Below are positions 8,851-17,291 of a stretch of DNA of 64,000 bases, piece after piece; position 1 is the stretch's first letter, and each line of letters begins with the position of its first letter. The stretch comes from Terriglobales bacterium (GTDB lineage Bacteria; Acidobacteriota; Terriglobia; Terriglobales; Acidobacteriaceae), in assembly GCA_035567895.1 (NCBI GenBank), contig DATMPC010000083.1:44738-108737 (forward strand). The letters run 5' to 3'. Under the pieces are notes generated by a model, which saw nothing but the letters and a program-made list of their open reading frames with translations, had not been told where the DNA came from and did not search any database. Made by a program: the position numbers and the translations under genes.

Positions 8851-11800
8851 CTAGTTCGATTGTAAGAGAAAGTAATAGTAGCCTTCTGTAATCCAATACG
8901 AATCGCGTGGATCGTCGCCATATGGCCACTCACCGAAGGGACTGCCCCACTCGGGTAGGCTTGTGCCCGCCTGCTGCTGGGCCCAGCCAGCTCCTCGATG
9001 CAATGCGTTGAGCGGAAACCCAAAAGCACCACCGGTCGCTCCAAAGTTGAAGTTACCGAAATCCTGAAGCTCCTTACCACTCTGCTTATAATCCCATGGG
9101 CCCTTATTCCTAACCTGCTCAAAAAACCACCACGGGTTATATCTTCCTCGCGCTTCCGCAATATTGTCGCGCACGTCAACACCTGGTGGAATCCAGTGCG
9201 GGAGAAGGGCGCCCCAAGGATCGTCAGGCGAAGGCAGCCCATGAATTAGCGCAAAGGGAGCTGGTACCCACTCGAGCGGATCATCGTTCACAGGGAAACA
9301 TATATAAAAGGGACATTCAATTCCGGTCTCATCGGTGTGCTGCGAACGCGGGGAAGGAGCGGCATCTTTCGGCTTAGAATTCGACCCTGCTGCTGCGGCC
9401 CACTGCTCGCTCGTATGTCGTCGAGCCGCAGGTCCGGCACCCGCGAACCCTTTCGGAGAACTGGGGCTATGCTCGCTTTCACTGTAATGCGGTATTGAGT
9501 AGCGCGCATCCCCGTGTCCCCCACGATCGTCGTCATGTGCGGAAACTCCGCCGATACTTCTAGCCGTACCTCCCCTACCGGACCTATAAGAAGAAACCAC
9601 ACCCGAGCTGCCTCCACCGCTGTAGCCCTGGCCTCCACCGCTGTAGTCGTGGCCTCCGCCGGATGTTCCATGGCCGCAGCCGCCACCGCACTCACACGTC
9701 CTTAGACCGGTGGGATCCACTAGGATGGTCGGCGAATTTCGCGCATACGAGTATCCATTCAGTGTCTGCGAATCCGTTGTGTCCAAGTTCGATTCGTCAG
9801 GTGACAGAAACGCCGCAATCTTAGGGTCATACAGTCGCGGTCCCATCTCAATGAGGGATAAATCCAGCTCATCACGGTGCCCAGTAAAGCCGATGTTCAC
9901 ATCGGGAGCATAGTTGGAAATGGGAGAGACAAGTTTGCCGAACGCGTCATACTGCCGAGTTCCAGCAATCGCGCCGTTCCAATCTGTAATGGAAGTAACT
10001 GACCCGAGCGCATCCCCATGCAGATAGTAGGCCCGCGAATTGCTTCCGCTGTCGTCATCAACAATTTCGGCTACCAACCCGTCACGCGCAGCTATGAACG
10101 CTCGTGTCTGAGTGGAGCTCCCCGAGACGCGCGCCTGAAATACCTCATGCACATTCAGCAGAGACTCCGCTGGAGTTTTGCGAGAGACTCGTTCTTGCGA
10201 TGCCGAATAGCCGAATGTAACCAACGGGGATCCTTGGGGATCTAAAATTTGCGATGGTGCGGAAAAAGCGTTATAGCGGATTCCCAAGCTTAATCTGGAG
10301 ATCTGCTTGCCACCCGCATCGTAGGTAAAATCGGAGATGCCGGCTCTCGTTATGGCATTGGCATGAACAGGATCGTCATAGCCGTAGCTGCCGACATCGC
10401 TCTTAGAACTGATGGAGCCAGCACCACTGTACGTAATCGTGACCGGAGTCGCTGCGGTGTCAGGATATGTCATCGATGTGAGTCGGCCGAGTTCATCGTG
10501 TGCATAATCTGCTACAAAGGGAGCCGAACCGCTGCGCGTTAACGTAATCACATTCCCGAGAGCATCGCGCGACAATGAGACGGAATCAACCAGACCATTG
10601 GTAGAGTTCGTTGTGCTTAATGTCAACCGGCCGCTCTTGGCGTCAAATGTCTTGTCTGTGGTTGCACCGTTTCCGAACGTCTCATGCGTGGTATGTCCCC
10701 ACGCATCGAAATCAGTGGCAGACCAGACTAGCTCGCCGACATGACCCACATCGGCTCGACTTACCTTTGCTAGCTCACCATAAGGTGCATAAGTGTGTGA
10801 AACAGACGCACGACGGACAACAGGACCGACGGTCGGATAGGTCACAGAACTGATACGTCCCTGGGTATCGTATCCAAAATCGGTTTCTAGTTGCGCAACC
10901 GGATTGTTATAAACGATCGAGTAGGATGCCACACGTCCGCTCTGGTCATATGTGAGAGCCTCCTGAGTACCGTTGGGACTGCTAGTGGATGCAAGCTTAC
11001 CGATAGCGGCTCCAGGAGCGCTGTCCCACGTCCATGACGTGACTCCGTCACCATCGATGCGTTTCCGCAAGCGACCCAATCGGTCATACTCAAACGCAAC
11101 TGAAGATACTGCGTCAACAATCTGCATCACATCGTCAAAGGCGTTATAGGAAAAGGTAGTGGACCGGACATCCGGACCAGTGATCGCAGTAATACGTCCA
11201 TACCCATCCGTTGTCGTGCTGTAAGTTAATGCTGAGTCTCGGTTCCCTCCCGTCGCGTGACCTGACGGATCCGCAATGACGGAGAGTCGGCCTAGGCCAT
11301 CGTGATAGTACCGGGTAACACCTCCTTGCTGGTCAACTCGCGCTAGCGTTGTACCGTCAGGTAAAACCAGATCATGAAATTTATTTCCTAGCGGATCCGT
11401 CGTCGTTCGGTCCAGAGCATCATACGTATACCCAAAGTTACCGTTTATGCTACTAGCCGAGAGTGGCCGCCCCAAGGCGTCATACGTATAGGCGACTGTG
11501 TGTGCGGGAGTTGTTCCTTCGAAGTAGGGAACGGATTCAGTCGATAGCCGTCCGAGAGCGTCATATGTGCGCGTACGAACGACGACTGGTTTGAAGCTTC
11601 TAAAACGGCGTGACGCTACCAGTTGGCCCAATCGGTCGAAGTCGAATTCCGCTTTTGGTCCCGCCGATGAGGCGAGACGAAGGACCGCGCTCAGATCCGG
11701 ACGGCCATATGTCGGACCAGAGATCCACGTGCGCGCCATAGACGCTTGGCCAGATGTAACGTCGGCAGACGCTCGCCCGAGACCATCCAAGATGATTGTA

Positions 11801-14800
11801 GATATGACATTATTAGGCTGCTGAAGACCTGTGAGTAATCCGAAATCGCGGTCAAAAATGAACCTTGTGGCGTGACGCTCGGCGTCGATCTTTAGAACAG
11901 GAAATATTCGTTCTGCGGAGTCATATTGGAATTCTGTTCGCCTTCTCTCGGTTCGTCCTTGGAGGTTTGCGATGCCGGACCATGTCACTGCAGTTACATT
12001 ACCGTATCGGTCATATTCAAACTGTCCTTGCCTTCGTAAAGCCGATGCAGGCTCGTAGATAATCCTTTCAATTAAGTCGTGCTTCCCCGTAGCGGGGTTG
12101 TACTCATATAAAACATTACTTGATACGTCACCCCCCGCTGGGCAAGGACTCCCACGGCTTAACCAATCCGGATAAACTCCCGTAGTACGAATTGTCTCGC
12201 AAACAGAAGACGTCGCCTGAACTGTCTGTTGCTTTAGGCGACTCACTAACCATTCACTTTCCACAACGTCATATATTTTTGATACTACTAGTCCGTGCCC
12301 CACGAACTCGTTGTGAAGTAAGGCATTGACCCATGCTCCCGTCACAGATCCTGAAACGCCCATATCTATGGAACTTTGTGATCGTATGGACGATGAAGTC
12401 ATGTTTCCGAAATCGTCGTAAGTCAGTTGCGTGGTTGTCTTGCTCAAGAGTTTGCCGAGAGTCTGGTCACCGTGATCCCTTTCTCGTACGGAGTCTACTT
12501 GTACATTCGGTACCACAAAATAGGACTTACCATTATTTACTTTATGTAAAACATAGCTAGACTCAAGTGAATGGATTCGTTTCTTCGTGGGCGTAAGTTG
12601 TGTTTTCGTTGTCACGATAGCAGGCAGACGAGAATGCGGAAAGTCGTGAATACTTTGATCAAAATAATCATTGTCGAAATGATACTCCCAGATTTGTCCT
12701 GTTCCTGTATTCTCAACTCCAAAGTCTGAGAAACCGAGCCATCCTCGACCACCGCGATGGAAGCGGCCGTCGCCATATCGATAGTTTGAGACAACGGGCA
12801 AAGATGTGCTTCCAATCAAGACTCTCGTGCTGGAGACCAATGGAAATTGATGTGGGATACAGCTGCTGTCGTAACCGGGACAAAAGTCGTTAATGGAGTG
12901 TGGAATGTATATTGATCCATGCCCAGCAACAGCGTACTGAATCGCTACATCTGGGTTAGGGAAGTTCGGAGTGTCTGGATTTAATCCTGAGCGGATACTG
13001 ATCAGCAATTCCGGGGCTGCGGATACTCGATGGAACACTCTGCCATTCGTGGTAATGACATCAATATTCCCATCGGCGTTCACATCAACAAACATCGCAC
13101 CGTAAGCGAAGAGTGACTCATCAGTTGAAATGGTTCGAGTGCGCGTCGCGCCACCGCGTACGTCAGCAACAACAAGATTTCCATTAGATGCAGAGGAGAA
13201 GAGAACTTCATCCACACCATCACCATCGAGATCGGGGGCTAAAGTGATAGACATTGGATCGCTACTTTGGAAAATCGGAATCTCGGTTCCCGACTCTACG
13301 AACTCCGATCCTGTATTGATCCAAAAATGCAAAACTCCAGATTGACCAACAACCAAATCCAAAAGCCCGTCTCCATTGCAGTCCAAAGCAGCTGCGAAAG
13401 GCGGCAGAAGACCATTTGGCACGTTCACGACGCGCGACACCCACTTGTAATCGACTTGCGAGGGGTCTTGTGGATTCAAGAAGGGCTTATACGAAAGCAA
13501 CTTGTACGGCTGCTGATTTGGTGAGACTGGAAGATCATAATAAAGAAGGTCGTCCGCACCGTCGCCATCGAAGTCACCGACAAATGAGAAAGGCCGCGTT
13601 TCGCCTGATCCCGGACTGATCCCCGTATCCACAAGGTCACCAGGTATGACACCCATGTGCTCAAATGCGAACGGGTTGGACCTTCCTGCGACGTAGGTCT
13701 GCAGCAAGAGTTCCTGCATACCGTCGCCATCGAAGTCGCCGACCCATTTATCTCGAATAACTACAGCACCCATCGGTGTTTGCCAACGTGTGGAGAACGT
13801 AGGGCCGTAATACACGTTCATAACGCATTGTGGACATCTATCGATGCTGATCAGCTCCGGCCTACCGTCCCCCGTGGTATCGACTGCAAGCGGAGTTGCC
13901 AAAATTGCAGCTGATGTCGCAACTCCTGTCGGGATCTTTGTAAAGGATCCCGTGTCGTCGGAGTGATATATATCGAATTTCAATCCAGGGGTTGCGGTGG
14001 GCCTCGGAACCAGCAGCGACTTTCTGCCACTCCCATCGAAGTCTGCGATAACGATCCGTTGGCTCTGAAGATAACCGCCAACGGGGGCACTTTCGAATTG
14101 CCCGTTGCCATAAGAGCGTTGAAACGAAAGTCCGGAACTCTGGCTCCAACCAAACGTCGTAGCAGGTATGCAGACGTCGTCTGACCCGCATTTCTGCAGT
14201 GAAGCAAGCTTACTTCTTCCGGTCGTGCCTGTCGCATCGTATGAGAGCCTGTAGGTTGTTGTGAGATGGCCTCCAGGACCATAAGTGGCAATTCTTGCCA
14301 GGCGAAGATCGCTATCAATTGCCACCCCGTGGTAGAAGCCGCGAATCGGATCTGGCCTAGTTTCATAGATGAAGTCCAAACGTCGTGACGGCCTTAACCT
14401 CTCCCCGCCGGTATACAAGATTTGCGATGGAAGATATGTTGCCGGATTTGTGGAGACGGAAGCGGATCGATATAGCACTAAGAAGAAATTGCCGCGACGA
14501 TCCTCAACCTTTGCGAGCGCCCACGCGAGAATAGGCTCGGAAACAGACGAGTATCGTTTCAGAGTGGCTCCAGCAACAATACTTCTCCACTCGACCCTGC
14601 CGAAGCTGCGAATGCTTCCATCCTTCTCCCAGACTCGCCATTCTCCTAGAAGGGCCGCGGATTTATCTTCGTAGCGGCATATCCGAGAAAACGGATGCGT
14701 TTCTGTGCGGTATTCGCGGCCATTGCCGGGACAGGAGTGTGTGCTCGCCTCAACTAGGCGGTTTCCGTCCAAACACAAGGCGTCATTCTGATCAAATGAC

Positions 14801-15234
14801 ACTCCCGCAGCGTAGCCATCTTGCGCGAATGTTTTCCTGCATCTCCGAACTTCCGACAATCCGTCAAGTGTCCAACCCACGCCCAAAGGACCGTTACCTC
14901 GCCGGCTGTCATAGTCGAACGATAAAGAGGGCTCAATCCCCTCTCGTCCCGGCGGAACTGCAATCGGAATCGATAGAGTTGCGGCGCCATCAGGCGTCAC
15001 GTTGAAGTGCGTTTCGATCGTACCCACGGGTGCAGTTCGGGTACGGGAGGGCCTGTAGTCACTTGTTTCAACAAATTTAGAGTACGACGAGCTAAAACTT
15101 ACAGATGAGTCGGCGGACAATGGAGCATTGGTGTCGACAGCCGAACGGTTGCCCGAAGCACGACATGGTCTACAAACAGCTGCAGTGAGAAATCCAGCAA
15201 CAAGCAAGCGGCGGGATAGACGACGCGGGTACAT
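8851..15234 (-). CDS. SpvB/FG-GAP/RHS-repeat polymorphic toxin with C-terminal toxin-44-like domain
   Basis: 2127 residues. A basic, hydrophobic N-terminus (about 1-27) could be a signal peptide. An SpvB-like domain follows (about 70-330, with the WTLDGLSEVRRC stretch), then FG-GAP/VCBS-like repeats rich in D-x-D-G-D-G (about 380-730), then many YD/RHS repeats (about 1050-1740). The RHS-associated core ends in the DPTGL motif near residue 1844. After it comes a Gly/Ser/His-rich linker with CECGGGCG, and the last 115 residues (from about 2010) resemble the bacterial toxin 44 family: VDVRDNI, the GPWDYKQ and FGNFNFGATG motifs, AGWAQQ, and a closing PYGDDP. The N-terminal cage is expected to release the toxin tip after autoproteolysis (family knowledge). 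No VgrG, PAAR or immunity gene is adjacent. It may be a secreted antibacterial toxin. Confidence 0.85.
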   Translation of the reverse strand: MYPRRLSRRLLVAGFLTAAVCRPCRASGNRSAVDTNAPLSADSSVSFSSSYSKFVETSDYRPSRTRTAPVGTIETHFNVTPDGAATLSIPIAVPPGREGIEPSLSFDYDSRRGNGPLGVGWTLDGLSEVRRCRKTFAQDGYAAGVSFDQNDALCLDGNRLVEASTHSCPGNGREYRTETHPFSRICRYEDKSAALLGEWRVWEKDGSIRSFGRVEWRSIVAGATLKRYSSVSEPILAWALAKVEDRRGNFFLVLYRSASVSTNPATYLPSQILYTGGERLRPSRRLDFIYETRPDPIRGFYHGVAIDSDLRLARIATYGPGGHLTTTYRLSYDATGTTGRSKLASLQKCGSDDVCIPATTFGWSQSSGLSFQRSYGNGQFESAPVGGYLQSQRIVIADFDGSGRKSLLVPRPTATPGLKFDIYHSDDTGSFTKIPTGVATSAAILATPLAVDTTGDGRPELISIDRCPQCVMNVYYGPTFSTRWQTPMGAVVIRDKWVGDFDGDGMQELLLQTYVAGRSNPFAFEHMGVIPGDLVDTGISPGSGETRPFSFVGDFDGDGADDLLYYDLPVSPNQQPYKLLSYKPFLNPQDPSQVDYKWVSRVVNVPNGLLPPFAAALDCNGDGLLDLVVGQSGVLHFWINTGSEFVESGTEIPIFQSSDPMSITLAPDLDGDGVDEVLFSSASNGNLVVADVRGGATRTRTISTDESLFAYGAMFVDVNADGNIDVITTNGRVFHRVSAAPELLISIRSGLNPDTPNFPNPDVAIQYAVAGHGSIYIPHSINDFCPGYDSSCIPHQFPLVSSTRVLIGSTSLPVVSNYRYGDGRFHRGGRGWLGFSDFGVENTGTGQIWEYHFDNDYFDQSIHDFPHSRLPAIVTTKTQLTPTKKRIHSLESSYVLHKVNNGKSYFVVPNVQVDSVRERDHGDQTLGKLLSKTTTQLTYDDFGNMTSSSIRSQSSIDMGVSGSVTGAWVNALLHNEFVGHGLVVSKIYDVVESEWLVSRLKQQTVQATSSVCETIRTTGVYPDWLSRGSPCPAGGDVSSNVLYEYNPATGKHDLIERIIYEPASALRRQGQFEYDRYGNVTAVTWSGIANLQGRTERRRTEFQYDSAERIFPVLKIDAERHATRFIFDRDFGLLTGLQQPNNVISTIILDGLGRASADVTSGQASMARTWISGPTYGRPDLSAVLRLASSAGPKAEFDFDRLGQLVASRRFRSFKPVVVRTRTYDALGRLSTESVPYFEGTTPAHTVAYTYDALGRPLSASSINGNFGYTYDALDRTTTDPLGNKFHDLVLPDGTTLARVDQQGGVTRYYHDGLGRLSVIADPSGHATGGNRDSALTYSTTTDGYGRITAITGPDVRSTTFSYNAFDDVMQIVDAVSSVAFEYDRLGRLRKRIDGDGVTSWTWDSAPGAAIGKLASTSSPNGTQEALTYDQSGRVASYSIVYNNPVAQLETDFGYDTQGRISSVTYPTVGPVVRRASVSHTYAPYGELAKVSRADVGHVGELVWSATDFDAWGHTTHETFGNGATTDKTFDAKSGRLTLSTTNSTNGLVDSVSLSRDALGNVITLTRSGSAPFVADYAHDELGRLTSMTYPDTAATPVTITYSGAGSISSKSDVGSYGYDDPVHANAITRAGISDFTYDAGGKQISRLSLGIRYNAFSAPSQILDPQGSPLVTFGYSASQERVSRKTPAESLLNVHEVFQARVSGSSTQTRAFIAARDGLVAEIVDDDSGSNSRAYYLHGDALGSVTSITDWNGAIAGTRQYDAFGKLVSPISNYAPDVNIGFTGHRDELDLSLIEMGPRLYDPKIAAFLSPDESNLDTTDSQTLNGYSYARNSPTILVDPTGLRTCECGGGCGHGTSGGGHDYSGGGQGYSGGGSSGVVSSYRSGRGGTARSIGGVSAHDDDRGGHGDARYSIPHYSESEHSPSSPKGFAGAGPAARRHTSEQWAAAAGSNSKPKDAAPSPRSQHTDETGIECPFYICFPVNDDPLEWVPAPFALIHGLPSPDDPWGALLPHWIPPGVDVRDNIAEARGRYNPWWFFEQVRNKGPWDYKQSGKELQDFGNFNFGATGGAFGFPLNALHRGAGWAQQQAGTSLPEWGSPFGEWPYGDDPRDSYWITEGYYYFLLQSN

Positions 15235-15289
15235 CTTTGCCTTCTTGAGCGCGAAAGCTTAACACTGATCCCCTTGGTTTTGCCCAACT

Positions 15290-16042
15290 TTATGCGCGAG
15301 CGATTGCCGACAGACAGCTCACCGCCGACGCCGCCAGCGCGATATTGCGAACCTTCAGCCAGCCAGGTTCCGAATCGGGCTGGTAAGGACTGAACCGGTG
15401 CTTCGCGACGATACCTTCGAGGTCGTGCTCACAGGCGAGCTTGAAGAATTCCTCACCCTCACGTTCGACATGGCCGGAATACAGGAGCCAAGTGCCGCGC
15501 TTCGGAGTGATGGCTCGAAGACGTGCCTTGCGCTCGATCAGCGGAGAATAGCGCAAGTCATCACCGTCACACCACAACAGGTCAAACGCCTGGAACCGAG
15601 CCTCACCGCGCCGAAATAGCAGCTCTTCAAATTGAGATTTGCCATCGGAGTTGAGGCTAACGATTTCGCCGTCCAAGACAGCAGCGCCAACCCGGAGTTC
15701 ATCCGGCAGACAAGAGGCCAGAGAAGGGAAAGACTTGAAGACGTTCCCATTGCGGGAAACTAACCGGCAGACGCCGTCTTCGACATAGGCCAACGCACGA
15801 AAGCCATCCCACTTGATCTCGTAAACCCAATCCGAGTGGGAGAACGGCGCCCGCGCTCGCCCGAGCGGCATCGGCTGGAATTTCGGCAGAGACACTGCTA
15901 TCAGTATACCGATGGGGAGCCTGCATATCGCAATCTCACTCAAACGTGATGGCGAGAAAGAGAATGGTCGCTGAACCGGCCCATTCATCCGAGACGTCAT
16001 GCTCGAATGTGTCTGGGTAATCCCGTTCCAAATTGAGAACAT
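15290..16042 (-). CDS. ATP-dependent DNA ligase, adenylation core only
   Basis: The frame encodes 250 residues, but the recognisable protein begins near residue 50-57 (PMPLGRARAPF), so the true start is probably the GTG at 15895 or a nearby codon. Nucleotidyltransferase motif I with the adenylated lysine (EIKWDGFRA), motif III (DGEIV), motif IV (EGIVAKH) and motif V (WLKVRN) are all present, as in the LigD ligase domain and plasmid-type ligases. The protein stops about 17 residues after motif V, so the C-terminal OB-fold with motif VI is missing. Either the gene is truncated or this is a minimal core variant. No Ku or polymerase gene lies next to it. The RHS gene starts 56 bases downstream on the same strand. 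Confidence 0.7.
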   Translation of the reverse strand: MFSIWNGITQTHSSMTSRMNGPVQRPFSFSPSRLSEIAICRLPIGILIAVSLPKFQPMPLGRARAPFSHSDWVYEIKWDGFRALAYVEDGVCRLVSRNGNVFKSFPSLASCLPDELRVGAAVLDGEIVSLNSDGKSQFEELLFRRGEARFQAFDLLWCDGDDLRYSPLIERKARLRAITPKRGTWLLYSGHVEREGEEFFKLACEHDLEGIVAKHRFSPYQPDSEPGWLKVRNIALAASAVSCLSAIARA

Positions 16043-16068
16043 AGCAAAAGAATGGCCAATTCATCCGA
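15978..16068. repeat. Near-identical 15-bp direct repeat upstream of dndC-like gene
   Basis: The word ggccMattcatccga (M is a or c) occurs at 15978-15992 and 16054-16068, both plus strand, one mismatch, in the divergent region between the ligase and the DndC-like gene. It could be a pair of binding sites; chance is not excluded. Confidence 0.25.
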
Positions 16069-16129
16069 TGTAAGTTCGCATATAGTAGTGCTTATTAATG
16101 CTGGTGAATGAGCGAACCATGTTCGCGCG

Positions 16130-17224
16130 ATGACAAATTTTCTGCCAAAAGACACCCCGCCATTAACAACCCGACCGATTCTGCAGTGTCTTCACCGATT
16201 GCCTAATAGGATCCAAGTCCTTCACGCCATTTCCCGCATCACGACTGCTTACCTCAGTGACCCTGAACCTTGGGTGGTTGGCTACAGCGGAGGCAAGGAT
16301 TCAACAGCAGTCGTGAAGTTGATTTTTCAAAGCCTCCTTCGCCTCAAGCATGCGCGCAAGCCGGTGACTGTCATCTACTGCGATACTGGAGTCGAAATTC
16401 CCCTGGCGTCAGCCTTGGCGCGAAAGGCGCTCAGTGAGCTTGAAAGCGAAGCGGCAAGTTTGGCTGTTCCGATTTCAGTCAGAATTCTCTCCCCGCCAAT
16501 GAACGAGAGATTTTTCGTGAAAGTCTTAGGGAGAGGATATCCCCCACCTACAGATAAATTCCGCTGGTGCACGGATCGATTGCGGATCGATCCAGTCACT
16601 AGATTCTTGGAGTCTGCGAATACGCAGTCAGCAACCGTTGTCTTGGGCGTACGGGAATCTGAGAGTGCGGCCAGATCTTTGACGCTAAGCGAAAATCGAA
16701 CTCAGGATCGATTCTGGAGAATACAGCGCGACCATAGCAAACGGCGGCTCTTCATGCCGATATTGGACTATTCAGTTCTGGACGTCTGGCAGGTGAACTT
16801 AATGCTGAAACTTCCGCGGGCGCTACACGCAGAGGAGGTGGCAGATTTGTACGCGAGTGCCTCGGGCGAATGTCCCACGATCCGTGACGTGAAGGGAGCA
16901 CCATGCGGCAAAGCGAGGTTCGGATGTTGGACCTGCACTGTTGCTAAGAACGGCACCACCCTAAGAAATCTAATCGACAGCGGCCACACTAACTTGAAGC
17001 CATTGCTGGAATTTCGTTTATGGCTTGAGCGACATCGAAGCGACCCTCGTTTCCGACGAAGTAAGCGGAGAAATGGGGCCCTTGGACCCGGGCCAATGAC
17101 TTTGCCTTGGAGGAGGTTGGCCCTTAAGAAGTTATTAAAAACCCAACAACAGTCCGGACTACAGCTTGTTAGCAACGAGGAGCTGACCGAGATACAGAAA
17201 GAATGGTGCGCACACGACGCTTAA
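16130..17224 (+). CDS. DndC-like PAPS-reductase/ATP-pyrophosphatase family protein, orphan
   Basis: 364 residues. The N-terminal ATP-pyrophosphatase loop is YSGGKDST at residues 52-59, followed by an Asp-Thr-Gly-containing strand (YCDTGVE) and a RWCTDRLR motif near residue 146. The C-terminal half holds CGKARFGCWTCTV, whose cysteines match the iron-sulfur cluster pattern of DndC in DNA phosphorothioation (family knowledge). Shorter than typical DndC (about 500 residues). None of dndA, dndB, dndD, dndE or ssp partners is near, so a phosphorothioation role cannot be assumed. It is followed within 70 bases by a membrane hydrolase in the same direction, which suggests a two-gene unit. Confidence 0.75.
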   Translation: MTNFLPKDTPPLTTRPILQCLHRLPNRIQVLHAISRITTAYLSDPEPWVVGYSGGKDSTAVVKLIFQSLLRLKHARKPVTVIYCDTGVEIPLASALARKALSELESEAASLAVPISVRILSPPMNERFFVKVLGRGYPPPTDKFRWCTDRLRIDPVTRFLESANTQSATVVLGVRESESAARSLTLSENRTQDRFWRIQRDHSKRRLFMPILDYSVLDVWQVNLMLKLPRALHAEEVADLYASASGECPTIRDVKGAPCGKARFGCWTCTVAKNGTTLRNLIDSGHTNLKPLLEFRLWLERHRSDPRFRRSKRRNGALGPGPMTLPWRRLALKKLLKTQQQSGLQLVSNEELTEIQKEWCAHDA

Positions 17225-17243
17225 CGACCTCCACAAGTGGAGA

Positions 17244-17250
17244 AAAAAAG
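17244..17250 (+). other. Slippery heptamer A AAA AAG at the 5' end of the hydrolase gene
   Basis: A short frame starting with GTG at 17206 reads into A AAA AAG exactly in the zero frame. A -1 slip would move ribosomes into the hydrolase frame, adding a basic N-terminus and one more hydrophobic stretch before the annotated GTG at 17292. This heptamer is the classic bacterial -1 signal (as in dnaX). A sequencing error in the A7 run gives the same picture, so use in the cell is unproven. Confidence 0.3.
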
Positions 17251-17291
17251 CACCCTTCGTAATAGCTGGTTTATGCGTCCTTCCCTGGATT

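Noticed and set aside
9514..9705. Plus-strand frames inside the RHS Gly-rich linker
   Set aside because: They mirror the low-complexity linker of the RHS protein and have no independent support.
16130..17224. A DNA phosphorothioation (Dnd) operon
   Set aside because: No dndA, dndB, dndD or dndE neighbours in either direction; only the DndC-like gene is present.
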